Of a stretch of DNA of 64,000 nt, positions 1 to 8,340 are shown piece by piece. The notes beneath the pieces are model-generated. The model had not been told where the DNA came from and ran no database searches. It saw only the letters and a list, made by a program, of their open reading frames with translations. Source of the stretch: Myxococcus fulvus. Its GTDB lineage: Bacteria > Myxococcota > Myxococcia > Myxococcales > Myxococcaceae. Location of the stretch: the NCBI RefSeq assembly GCF_900111765.1, contig NZ_FOIB01000006.1, positions 310,001 through 374,000 on the forward strand. The letters are read 5' to 3'. A program made the translations under genes and the position numbers. Every line of letters starts with the position of its first letter. Position 1 is the first letter of the stretch.

Positions 1-389
1 AGGAGATCGACGGCGAGCTCGTAATTGAGGATGTTTGCTTGGACTTCGTCGTCTACCTGGGCGAGTTGACTAAAGAAGAGGCCGCCATACTTGTCGTTGT
101 GCTTCTTGCTGATCTGAAAGCCATCATCGAGGAATAGAAGAATCGTGCGGAGGCGTTGTTGTCCGTCGACGACTTCCCGAGTGGATGCCTTGGTGGTTGG
201 ATTTAGCTTTTGTCTGATAAAGAATTTAGGAATGGGTTTTCCTCTGATGATTGTATCCATTAGGTAGGAGCGCGCGTTGTCGCTCCATACGTTCCTTCGT
301 TGGAATTTCGGCGAGAGTTCAAGTTGTTTGTTTTTGTTCCATTCGACGAAGTCGTTGATGCTGTAGGCTCTGGAGTCAAAATTTTTCAT
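1..389 (-). CDS. DUF262 (GmrSD N-terminal-like) protein, 3' end cut by window edge
   Basis: The reverse strand reads open from an ATG at 389 to the window edge (129 codons visible). It begins MKNFDSRAYSINDFVEWNKN and contains EVVDGQQRLRTILLF at about residues 72-86. The DGQQR signature with the flanking I-x-G-x-P-I-P-x-F pattern (IIRGKPIPKFFIR) is typical of the DUF262 domain. DUF262 is the ParB/sulfiredoxin-like nucleotide-binding domain of GmrSD-type type IV restriction enzymes and related defence proteins. Codon use is clearly more AT-rich than in every gene downstream, which suggests horizontal acquisition. The C-terminal part, which would show whether an HNH/DUF1524 nuclease follows, lies outside the window, so a defence role is inference from the family. 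Confidence 0.8.
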   Translation of the reverse strand, partial: MKNFDSRAYSINDFVEWNKNKQLELSPKFQRRNVWSDNARSYLMDTIIRGKPIPKFFIRQKLNPTTKASTREVVDGQQRLRTILLFLDDGFQISKKHNDKYGGLFFSQLAQVDDEVQANILNYELAVDL

Positions 390-947
390 TTTTGATTTCT
401 GCAGTGGGAGGGGCCTGATTGCGAAGTCTAGCCGTGTCGGGAATCGTAGGGAAGGGCGTGATGCGAAAAATGTCTGTGCCGCCAACATCACCTTGGCGTA
501 CGCGAAAGTGAAGCTGGAATGGCAGTGGCCCCGGTCGCTCGATGAGGTCTTTCTGGGGACAACGGGAAATGGCCGGCAGATTCAGCGCGTGCGAGCCTGG
601 TTGGGCTGCGTGTGTTTGTGGTAATGTTTTTGATGCGGGAGTACATGTCTTGCAGGGTCGCGCTCTATCTCTAGTCTACACTTGTGTTGTTTTGTTGTCT
701 GGGGGCGAGTAATGCGCTGGTTCCAGTATGGACTGGGATGGCGGAGGCTCGTGACTTGCCCCGTCGTTGACCGCAACAACCGGGTCGCCTCTCTTCATCA
801 CGTGCGTCATTCCTGAACCGTGTCCGGGCGCGAGCTTCGTGCCTCGGTGACGAATGGGAGTGTGCACATGCGGCGAAGCACGGTGGGGTGGTCGGGAGTC
901 CAGGTGCGAGGGGCGTCGTGAGTGCCCGAGCCCTCCCTGCGCGGCCG
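390..947. other. AT-richer intergenic stretch with a possible coding remnant
   Basis: No convincing gene is seen. Composition is lower in GC than the rest of the window up to about 850. The + strand frame from 367 to the TAA at 622 stays open for 85 codons and reads like protein in its second half (e.g. AANITLAYAKVKLEWQW). It has no ATG or GTG positioned as a start, so it could be a decayed fragment of an imported gene. Short frames on the - strand around 580-1156 show no family features. The stretch probably also holds the promoter of the oxygenase gene, but I cannot place it. Confidence 0.4.
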
Positions 948-1667
948 ATGCGCAGCGCGGTTTCCGTGGAGACGAGGCTGGATGCGCTCGACTGGGCCGG
1001 GCTCGGCGCGGAGCTGGATGCGCGCGGATGTGCCACGCTGAGCGGCTTGCTCACGCCCGAGGAGTGCGGCGCCTTGTCGGCGCTATACCCCGAGGATGCG
1101 CCGTTTCGCAGTCGGGTCGTCATGGGGCGCCATGGCTTCGGGCGAGGGGAATACAAGTACTTCGCCCATCCGCTCCCGGACCTCGTGGCCCGACTGCGGA
1201 CCTCGCTCTATCCCGGGCTCGCGTCCATCGCGAATCGGTGGAACGAAACGCTGCGCATCGACGTGCGATACCCCGAGATGCACGCCGCTTATCTCCAGCG
1301 GTGTCACGCGGCGGAGCAACTCCGGCCGACACCCTTGCTGCTCCAGTACGGAGAAGGGGACTACAACTGCCTGCATCAGGACCTCTACGGTGACGAGGTC
1401 TTCCCGCTCCAGGTGGCCATTCTCTTGTCCGAGCCGGACCGCGACTTCTCCGGTGGCGAGCTGGTGCTCACCGAGCAGCGTCCTCGCATGCAGTCTCGCG
1501 TGGAGGTCGTGCCGCTTCGGCAGGGGGATGGGGTCATCTTTCCGGTCCATCATCGCCCCGTGCAGGGGACTCGCGGCGTCTACCGCGTCAACATGCGTCA
1601 CGGAGTCAGCCGCATCCGCTCCGGTCACCGGCACACGGTGGGCATCATCTTCCACGACGCGAGCTGA
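948..1667 (+). CDS. 2OG-Fe(II) oxygenase family protein
   Basis: About 239 aa from the ATG of MRSAVSVETR; an in-frame ATG at 888 would add 20 poorly conserved residues, so the shorter form is preferred. The metal site is visible as HQD in YNCLHQDLYGDE (His and Asp about residues 143 and 145 of the short form), followed by GGELVL. The C-terminal MRHGVSRIRSGHRHTVGIIF segment supplies the distal His and the Arg that binds 2-oxoglutarate. This arrangement matches the prolyl-hydroxylase-like 2OG-Fe(II) dioxygenases, which couple 2-oxoglutarate decarboxylation to hydroxylation of a substrate. The substrate cannot be told from sequence. The gene stands alone upstream of the glutaminase gene. Confidence 0.8.
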   Translation: MRSAVSVETRLDALDWAGLGAELDARGCATLSGLLTPEECGALSALYPEDAPFRSRVVMGRHGFGRGEYKYFAHPLPDLVARLRTSLYPGLASIANRWNETLRIDVRYPEMHAAYLQRCHAAEQLRPTPLLLQYGEGDYNCLHQDLYGDEVFPLQVAILLSEPDRDFSGGELVLTEQRPRMQSRVEVVPLRQGDGVIFPVHHRPVQGTRGVYRVNMRHGVSRIRSGHRHTVGIIFHDAS

Positions 1668-1749
1668 CTCGGGGAGCGTGTGTCCTGGGAAACCTGCACG
1701 GAGGGCTGGCTCGCGCGGCTATCCTGGGGCCCAGGCAGGTGGGCGCGCG

Positions 1750-2664
1750 ATGGACGACTTCCAGGCGGTTCTCGACGAGGTGATGACGGCCGTCCTGCCG
1801 GTGGTGGGGCAGGGCCGTGTGGCCAACTACATCCCCGCGCTGGCCGCGGTGGACCCATCGCGGTTCGGCATGGCGTTGGCCACGCTCGATGGTCAGGTCT
1901 TCGGCGTGGGTGATTGGCGCACGCCCTTCTCGGTGCAGAGCATCTCGAAGGTCTTCGCGTTGGCGCTGACGCTCGCGAGAGACGGGGACGCGCTGTGGCG
2001 CAGGGTGGGGAAGGAGCCCTCGGGCAATCCGTTCAACTCCCTGGTGCAGCTCGAGTACGAGCAGGGTGTGCCCCGCAATCCGTTCATCAACGCGGGGGCG
2101 CTGGTTGTCACGGACCGGCTGCTCAGCCTCACCGGGGACTCACGCGGTCTGCTGCGGGAGTTCCTGCGTGAGGAGAGCGGCAATGCCTCGGTGGACTTCG
2201 ACCCGGTCGTCGCCGCGTCCGAGGCCGAGCATGGCCATCGCAACTCCGCGCTGGCGCACTTCATGGCGAGCTACGGGAACATCGAGAACCCGGTGCCTCG
2301 CGTGCTCGAGCACTACTTCTGGCAGTGCTCCTTGCGCATGAGCTGCGCGGACCTGGCGCGTGCTTGTGGATTCCTGGCGCGACATGGGCAGGGCGCCTCG
2401 GGGAGGAGACTGCTCACGCGCAGTCAGGCCAAGCAGGTCAACGCGGTGATGCTCACCTGCGGCACCTACGACGCCGCGGGCGAGTTCGCCTATCGCGTGG
2501 GCCTGCCGTGCAAGAGTGGTGTCGGTGGCGGCATCATCGCCGTCATCCCGAATCGCTGTGGTTTGTGTGTGTGGAGCCCGGGGCTCGATGCCCACGGGAA
2601 CTCTGTCGCGGGTGTGGAAGCCCTGGATCGGTTCACGACGCTCACGGGCCTCTCGGTGTTCTGA
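1750..2664 (+). CDS. glsA: Glutaminase A
   Basis: 304 aa, the usual length for the beta-lactamase-fold glutaminases that hydrolyse L-glutamine to glutamate and ammonia in the cytosol. The start is the ATG of MDDFQAVLDE; the frame stays open far upstream but that part overlaps the oxygenase gene and is not conserved. Family signatures are complete: VANYIPALA near the N terminus, PFSVQSISKVF containing the nucleophile motif S64-x-x-K67, EPSGNPFNSL, NPFINAGAL, the E-x-x-x-N-x-x-x-A region (EAEHGHRNSALAHFMASYGN) and KSGVGGGI near the C terminus. It lies 82 bp after the oxygenase gene on the same strand. No regulator is apparent. Confidence 0.96.
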   Translation: MDDFQAVLDEVMTAVLPVVGQGRVANYIPALAAVDPSRFGMALATLDGQVFGVGDWRTPFSVQSISKVFALALTLARDGDALWRRVGKEPSGNPFNSLVQLEYEQGVPRNPFINAGALVVTDRLLSLTGDSRGLLREFLREESGNASVDFDPVVAASEAEHGHRNSALAHFMASYGNIENPVPRVLEHYFWQCSLRMSCADLARACGFLARHGQGASGRRLLTRSQAKQVNAVMLTCGTYDAAGEFAYRVGLPCKSGVGGGIIAVIPNRCGLCVWSPGLDAHGNSVAGVEALDRFTTLTGLSVF

Positions 2665-2810
2665 CGTCGCCGCGTGGATGAAGGCGAACCGGTCCTCACG
2701 AAGTGATGCTTCCGCCGAGGACCGGCTCCCACCGCCCATCCTTCACGCCCGAGCCGTCTCACCTTGTTGAAGCGGTCTCCCGCTTCGCTCGCTGCGACAC
2801 GCCCATCCAA

Positions 2811-3330
2811 CCCGCCGCCCGTACTGCCCCGTACTGCCCCGTACTGCCCCGTACCGCGTGCTGCTCCGTGCTGCCCGTCCTGCGTGCTGCCCCGTCCGAC
2901 CCGCCGCCCCTGCTGCCCCGCCCTGCGTGCCGCCCCGTCCTCCCCGCCGCCCGTACTGCCCCGTCCTGCGTGCTGCCCCGTCCTGCGTGCTGCCCCGTCC
3001 AACCCGCCGCCCGTACCTCCCCGTCCTGCGAGCTGCCCCGTCCGCCCCGCCGCCCGTGCTGCCCCGTCCGACCCGCCGCCCGTACTGCCCCGTTCTGCGA
3101 ACTGCTCCGACCAACCCGCCGCCCGTGCTGCCCGTACCACCCCGTCCTGCGTGCTGCCCCGTCCGACCCGCCGCCCTTGCTGCCCCGACCAACCCGCCAC
3201 CCGTGCTGCCCGTACCGCCCCGTCCTGCGTGCTGCCCCGTCCGCCCCGACCAACCCGCCGCCCGTCCGCCCCGTCCTGCGTACCGCCCCGTCCGACCCGC
3301 CGCCCTTGCTGCCCCGCCCGACCCGCCCAC
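2811..3330. repeat. GC-rich imperfect short-unit repeat block
   Basis: About 0.5 kb made of interspersed 12-20 bp units such as CCGCCCGTACTGCC, CCCCGTCCGACCCGCCGCC and GTCCTGCGTGCTGCCCCG. The last of these occurs exactly at 2877, 2963, 2980, 3144 and 3222. A longer unit around 3122 recurs 78 bp later with one mismatch. The units are multiples and fragments of one another rather than a clean array. All six frames stay open here, giving Pro/Cys/Arg- or Gly/Arg/Gln-rich translations that have no start context and are not counted as genes. Spacers of uniform length are absent, so this is not a CRISPR array. The flanks 2665-2810 and 3331-3515 hold no gene. Confidence 0.8.
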
Positions 3331-3515
3331 CGCTGCGTCATCTTCGCTGCGTGCTCTACCCCATAGCAGGGCGCGTGCCGCTCGAATGACCTCCACTGAT
3401 CCAAGTTTTTCCAAGCACTTGCACCGCACCCCCAGCAAGTGAGTCACGCGGTCCAGTAAGAAGTCCGGTGCTGTCCTTCCGGAATACCGAAAGCGCGCCA
3501 CCGCGTTGACCCTGA

Positions 3516-3890
3516 ATGCCCATCAAGACCCGTCGCTGGTGTGTCCCTGGCGAGCCCGATGACGGCTGGAGAGTCCTCATCTGCCGCTACAGGCCCCGCG
3601 GCCTCCCCAAGGCCAAGGAGACCTGGGACGAGTGGCGCCGCGAGCTCGCCCCCAGCCCCGACCTCTTCGACGCCTTCTATGGAAAGGGCCAGACGCCCAT
3701 CACCCTGGACGCCTACCGCGCCCGCTATCTCGAAGAGATGCAGTCCCAGCGTGAAATCATCACGTCACTGGCCCGCCGCGTGGACGCGGGCGAAACCGTG
3801 ACGCTCCTCTGCTCCAAGGACTGCATCCTGGAGCCGGTGTGTCACCGCACGATTCTCGCCGAGCTCATCCAGTCCGCCCGGGGCACCTGA
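3516..3890 (+). CDS. DUF488 family protein
   Basis: 124 aa. The sequence has the DUF488 hallmarks: an N-terminal YRPRGLPKAKETWDEW segment, then FYGKG, a Tyr-rich helix (YRARYLEEM), and the C-terminal TVTLLCSKDCILEPVCHR motif with paired cysteines. The family is widespread in bacteria and has no assigned reaction; the conserved CS-x-D-x-x-x-x-x-C-H-R segment suggests a metal or thiol site, but that is inference. The gene follows the repeat block and is convergent with the efflux operon. No clear ribosome-binding site precedes the ATG. Confidence 0.85.
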   Translation: MPIKTRRWCVPGEPDDGWRVLICRYRPRGLPKAKETWDEWRRELAPSPDLFDAFYGKGQTPITLDAYRARYLEEMQSQREIITSLARRVDAGETVTLLCSKDCILEPVCHRTILAELIQSARGT

Positions 3891-3977
3891 AGCCTCACAT
3901 CCCCGGACACGACTCCGCCGGCGCGGTGAAGGAGCCTGGTTGCTCCCTCGCCGGCCGGCGGGCCGTACTGCCAGACT

Positions 3978-6900
3978 TCAGGGCGCGTGAGCCGGCGCCG
4001 GCAGCTCGTCTTCCGACGCATCACGCCGGGACGTCTCGCCGCGCAGCTTCTGCATCAGCACGTAGAGGCCCGGGATGAAGATGAGGTTCACGATGGTGGA
4101 CACCAGCATGCCGCCGAACACCGCGGTGCCCAGCGAGTTGCGCGCCGCCGCGCCCGCGCCCTGCGCCAGCATCAGCGGCACCACGCCCAACAGGAACGCA
4201 ATCGACGTCATCAGGATGGGACGCAGCCGCACCTCGGCGGCCTCGACCACCGCGTCCAGCGCGCTCTTGCCCTGCTCGCGCAGCTGCTCGGCGAACTCGA
4301 CGATGAGGATCGCGTTCTTGCTGGCCAGGCCCACCAGCATCACCAGACCCACCTGGCAGAACACGTCGTTGGCGTAGCCCCGGAGCAGCTGCAGCGCCAC
4401 CGCGCCCATGATGGCCAGCGGCACCGACAGGATGATGACGAACGGCAGGGCGAAGCTCTCGTACTGCGCCGCCAGCACCAGGAACACGAACAGGATGCCC
4501 AGGCCGAAGATGATGAGCGTCTGACCACCGCTCTCCTTCTGCTCCAGGCTGATGCCCGTCCACTCCGCCGCCATGCCCTGCGGCAGGTTCTGCGCCGCCA
4601 GCGCCTCCATCGCCTCGATGGCCTGACCGGAGGACACCCCCGGCGCGGGCTGACCGTTGATCTCCGCCGAGCGGAACAGGTTGTAGTGCCGGATGACCTG
4701 CGCGGACACCGTGGGCGTCACCTTCACCAGCGACTCGAGCGGAATCATGTCCCCGCTGTCGCTGCGCACGTAGAACGCGCCGATGTCCTGCGGGCTGTCG
4801 CGGAACTGCTGCTCGGCCTGCGTGTACACGCGGTAGGTGCGGTTGGCGTAGTTGAAGTCGTTGACGTACTGGCTGCCCATGTAGACCTGCATCGTCCCGA
4901 AGATCTGCTCGATGGGCACCCCGAGCGCCTTGGCCTTCTGCCGGTCCACGTCCACGTCCAACAGCGGCGTGTTCGCGTTGAACGCCGTGAACACGCCGCG
5001 AAGCTGCCCGCCCTCGTTGCCCTTGTTCACCAGGTCATCCGTGGCCGAGGCCAATTCGTCCAGCGTGCGCGAGCCCGCCACGTCCTCCACGATGAACTGG
5101 AAGCCGCCCACGCTGCCCACGCCGCGAATCGCCGGAGGCTGGAAGGGCAGCACGCGCGCCCCACCGATGCGGCTCAAGGGCCCGCGCAGCCGCTCCACCA
5201 GCGCCGCCACGGTGCTGCCCTCGCCGGGCCGCTCCTCCCAGGGCTTCAAGCTGCTGAAGACGGTGGCCATGTTGGCGCCGGAGCCCTGCATGGAGAAGCC
5301 GCCGATGGCGAACATCGCGCGCACCTCCGGCTGGGCCTTGAGGATCTCCTCCACCTGCACCAGCACCTTCTCCGTCTGGGCCAGCGACATGCCCTCCGGG
5401 CCCTGCACGGAGATGATGACGTAGCCCTGGTCCTCGTCCGGGATGAAGCCCGTGGGGGCCACCTTGAACAGCACCACCGTGGCGCCGATGCAGGCGAGGA
5501 ACGCCAGGAGCACCAGCACCGGGTGGCGGAGCATGGCGCGCAGACCCCGGCCGTACGCCGCCTTCGTCGCATCCAGCACCTTGTCCACCCAGCGGAAGAA
5601 CACCCACTTCTCACCGTGGTGGTGCTTGAGCATGCGCGCGCTCAAGGCGGGCGTCAGCGTCAGCGCGCAGAAGGTGGACAGCGCCACCGACGCGGCGATG
5701 GTCAGCGCGAACTGGCGGTAGATGGCGCCCGTGGTGCCCGGGAAGAGCGCCACCGGCACGAACACCGCCACCAGCACCACCGAGATGGCGATGACGGCGC
5801 CGGACACCTCCTTCATGCCCTCGCGCGCCGCCTGCCTGGGGGACAGGCCCCGCTCGGCCATCAGTCGCTCGATGTTCTCGATGACGACGATGGCGTCGTC
5901 GACGACGAGGCCCGTGGCCAGCGTGAGGCCGAACAGGGTGAGCGTGTTGATGGAGAAGCCCAGGAGCTGCACGAAGGCGAACGTGCCCACCAGCGAGACG
6001 GGCAGGGTGAAGGCGGTGATGAGCACGCTTCGCCACCCGTGCAGGAACAGGAAGATGACGAGGATGACCAGGATGATGGCTTCCACCAGCGTCTGGAGCA
6101 CCTCGTGGATGGAGGCGCGCACCGCGAGCGTGGTGTCCGTGCCCGTCAGGTACTCCATGCCCGGGGGGAACTGCTCGGACAGGCGGTCCAGCTCCCGGTA
6201 CACGCCGTCGCGCACGTCCAGCGCGTTGGCGGTGGGGAGCTGGAAGATGCCCATGCCCACGCCCACGCGGCCGTTGAAGCGCAGGATGGTGCCGTAGTTC
6301 TCCGCGCCCAGCTCCACGCGGCCCACGTCCTTCACGCGCACCGCCTTGCCGCTCGGGTCGCGCATCAGGACGATTTCACCGAACTCCGCCGGCTCCACCA
6401 GTCGGCCGCGTGCGCGCACCGCAATCTGGTACGGCTGCTCCTCGGTGGAGGGCGGCTGGCCCACCTGTCCCGCGGCCACCTGGAGGTTCTGCTCCTGAAG
6501 GGCCCGCGTCACGTCCATGGGCGTGAGCTTGCGGCGCGCCAGCTCCGTGGGGTCCAGCCACACGCGCATGGAGAACTTGCGCTCGCCGAAGATGCGCACG
6601 TCACCCACGCCGCGCACGCGCTTGATGGCGTCCTTGAGATTCACGTCCGCGTAGTTGGAGAGGAACTGCGCGTCGTAGCGGTTGTCCGGGCTGGACAGGG
6701 CCACCGTCATCAGCATCTGGCTGGAGGCCTTGTTGACCACGATGCCCGTCTGGTTCACCTGCGAGGGCAGGCGCGAGGCGGCGCGGCTGACGCGGTTCTG
6801 CACGTCGACAGCGGCGACCTCGATGTCGCGCGTGGGCTCGAAGGTGACGGTGATTTGACTGGTGCCGTCGTTGCCGCTGGTGGAGGTGATGTAGCGCATG

Positions 6901-7133
6901 CCCTCCACGCCATTGAGCTCCTGCTCGATGGGGATGGTGACGGCGCTCTCCACCACTTCGGCGCTGGCGCCCACGTACGTGGACGTCACCGTCACCTGCG
7001 GCGGTGCCAGGTCCGGGTACTGGGAGATGGGCAGGGTGGGAATGGCAATCAAGCCCACCAGCGTCAGCAGGATGGAGCAGACGATGGCGAAGACGGGTCT
7101 GCGGATGAAGAAGTCGACGAACACGGCGTTCAA
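3978..7133 (-). CDS. RND multidrug efflux pump inner-membrane subunit (HAE1/AcrB family)
   Basis: 1051 aa, full length for AcrB/MexB-type hydrophobe/amphiphile exporters. It starts MNAVFVDFFIRRPVFAIVCS, the conserved first transmembrane segment. Twelve membrane helices are expected, with two large periplasmic loops. The proton relay aspartates of TM4 are present in GLVVDDAIVVIENIERL (about residue 405), and the second half holds GFIPDEDQGY and the TM10 GLASKNAILIVEFAEQL motif. It uses the proton gradient to drive drugs or lipophilic compounds from periplasm or inner leaflet into the TolC channel. It is last in a tolC-adaptor-pump operon divergent from a MarR regulator. The substrate is unknown. 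Confidence 0.96.
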   Translation of the reverse strand: MNAVFVDFFIRRPVFAIVCSILLTLVGLIAIPTLPISQYPDLAPPQVTVTSTYVGASAEVVESAVTIPIEQELNGVEGMRYITSTSGNDGTSQITVTFEPTRDIEVAAVDVQNRVSRAASRLPSQVNQTGIVVNKASSQMLMTVALSSPDNRYDAQFLSNYADVNLKDAIKRVRGVGDVRIFGERKFSMRVWLDPTELARRKLTPMDVTRALQEQNLQVAAGQVGQPPSTEEQPYQIAVRARGRLVEPAEFGEIVLMRDPSGKAVRVKDVGRVELGAENYGTILRFNGRVGVGMGIFQLPTANALDVRDGVYRELDRLSEQFPPGMEYLTGTDTTLAVRASIHEVLQTLVEAIILVILVIFLFLHGWRSVLITAFTLPVSLVGTFAFVQLLGFSINTLTLFGLTLATGLVVDDAIVVIENIERLMAERGLSPRQAAREGMKEVSGAVIAISVVLVAVFVPVALFPGTTGAIYRQFALTIAASVALSTFCALTLTPALSARMLKHHHGEKWVFFRWVDKVLDATKAAYGRGLRAMLRHPVLVLLAFLACIGATVVLFKVAPTGFIPDEDQGYVIISVQGPEGMSLAQTEKVLVQVEEILKAQPEVRAMFAIGGFSMQGSGANMATVFSSLKPWEERPGEGSTVAALVERLRGPLSRIGGARVLPFQPPAIRGVGSVGGFQFIVEDVAGSRTLDELASATDDLVNKGNEGGQLRGVFTAFNANTPLLDVDVDRQKAKALGVPIEQIFGTMQVYMGSQYVNDFNYANRTYRVYTQAEQQFRDSPQDIGAFYVRSDSGDMIPLESLVKVTPTVSAQVIRHYNLFRSAEINGQPAPGVSSGQAIEAMEALAAQNLPQGMAAEWTGISLEQKESGGQTLIIFGLGILFVFLVLAAQYESFALPFVIILSVPLAIMGAVALQLLRGYANDVFCQVGLVMLVGLASKNAILIVEFAEQLREQGKSALDAVVEAAEVRLRPILMTSIAFLLGVVPLMLAQGAGAAARNSLGTAVFGGMLVSTIVNLIFIPGLYVLMQKLRGETSRRDASEDELPAPAHAP

Positions 7134-7200
7134 GCCCTCGAAATCATGGTGGGGGCCGGGCCTCGCGGCGTGCCGTCCGAGGCCCGGTCCATCCAGCGCT

Positions 7201-8340
7201 TCAGCGGCTGCCCGCCGTCGCCGCGCCCGCGCCCGTGCTCGGGGCGCTGTCCGCGGACTTCACCTTCACGGCCATCCCGTCACGCAGGGCCTGCAGCGAG
7301 GACACCGCCACGCGGTCCCCCTGCTTCAGCCCGTTCTCGATGACGTAGGCCATCTCACCCAGCGCGCCCAAGGTAATCGGGCGACGCTCCACCACCGTCT
7401 TGCCGTCCTTCTCCTGCACCACCATGGCGAAGGGCTGGCCGCTCAGGCGCACCACCGCGAGCGCGGGAATCTGCAGCGCGTCCCGCTTCGCGTAGACGAT
7501 GCGCGAGCGCACCAGCTCGCTGGGGCGCAGCCCCACGGTGTTCTGGAACGCGGCCTTCACCTCCACCAGCTGCGTGCGCGGGTCCGCCTGCGGCGCGACG
7601 AAGAACAGGGGGCTGGTGAGCAGCACCTTGCCCTGCGCGTCCAGCACCTCCAGCTGCGTGTCCGGCTTGAGCGCGCGCGCCCGCTCCGAAGGCAGCGACA
7701 CGCTGACCTCCAGCACGTCCGCCTGGGCGATGGTCGTCAGGGGCGTGGTGGCCCCCACGAAGTCACCCATGCGCACCAGCACGTCGCCCACCGTGCCCGC
7801 GAAGGGCGCGCGCACGGCGTGGAACTGCAGCTGCACCTGACGCTGCGCCACCTGCGCGGCTGCCGAGCGCGCCGAGGCCTCGGAGGCCTCCAACTGCGCG
7901 CGGCCCTGCTCCAGCTCCTGCGCGCTGGCGAGGCCCTCCTTGTAGAGCGCCTCCGTGCGCGCGAAGGTGCGCTTGGCCAGCTCGCGGTTGATGTTCGCGG
8001 AGCTCTGCTGGGCCTGCGCGCTGTCGAGCGCGGCCGTCTCCGTGCGCGAGTCGACCTCCAGCAGCGTCGCGCCCGCCTCCACCTTCTGGCCGGGCTTCAC
8101 GTGGATGCGGCGGATGTAGCCGGCCACCTGGGGCAGCACGGTGATGTTCTGCCGCGACAGGAGCGAGCCCAGGTACTCACCCGTGTCCCGCACCTCGCTG
8201 GGCGACAAGGTCAGCACCTGCACCTCGCGGGGCGGAGGCGCGGCGGGCGCCGCGGACTTGCCCGAGCAACCCGCCGCCATCAACAGGGCCGTGCTCCACA
8301 CCGTCATCTTCAGCGCCATCAGGGGGCGCACCCGTCTCAC
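7201..8340 (-). CDS. Efflux RND periplasmic adaptor (membrane fusion lipoprotein)
   Basis: About 379 aa. The chosen start is the GTG at 8340, whose GTGA overlaps the stop of the upstream tolC-like gene, so translation is probably coupled. A GTG at 8349 and an ATG at 8319 are alternatives. The N terminus is an n-region with several Arg followed by a lipobox LMAAGC, so the protein should be lipid-anchored in the periplasm. Domain order is that of AcrA: beta-barrel and lipoyl halves (VAGYIRRIHVKPGQKVEAG), an alpha-helical hairpin rich in Ala/Gln/Glu (TAALDSAQAQQSSANINREL onwards), lipoyl second half (VRAPFAGTVGDVLVRMGDFV), then beta-barrel and membrane-proximal domains. It bridges the RND pump and the outer-membrane channel. 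Confidence 0.93.
   Translation of the reverse strand: MRRVRPLMALKMTVWSTALLMAAGCSGKSAAPAAPPPREVQVLTLSPSEVRDTGEYLGSLLSRQNITVLPQVAGYIRRIHVKPGQKVEAGATLLEVDSRTETAALDSAQAQQSSANINRELAKRTFARTEALYKEGLASAQELEQGRAQLEASEASARSAAAQVAQRQVQLQFHAVRAPFAGTVGDVLVRMGDFVGATTPLTTIAQADVLEVSVSLPSERARALKPDTQLEVLDAQGKVLLTSPLFFVAPQADPRTQLVEVKAAFQNTVGLRPSELVRSRIVYAKRDALQIPALAVVRLSGQPFAMVVQEKDGKTVVERRPITLGALGEMAYVIENGLKQGDRVAVSSLQALRDGMAVKVKSADSAPSTGAGAATAGSR

Noticed and set aside
671-1156. 161-aa frame on the - strand near the AT-rich edge
   Set aside because: Overlaps the start of the oxygenase gene, has Ser/Ala/Arg-rich low complexity and no family features.
2811-3330. CRISPR array
   Set aside because: No constant repeat with unique spacers of even length; units are nested and of variable spacing; no cas genes nearby.
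2490-3501. Gly/Arg/Gln- or Pro/Cys-rich frames of 150-300 aa over the repeat block
   Set aside because: They arise from the short-unit repeat being open in all frames; no start context or domain.
3987-7343. 1118-aa open frame on the + strand opposite the RND pump
   Set aside because: His/Arg/Gln-rich antisense shadow of a GC-rich gene; the - strand frame is an unmistakable AcrB homologue.
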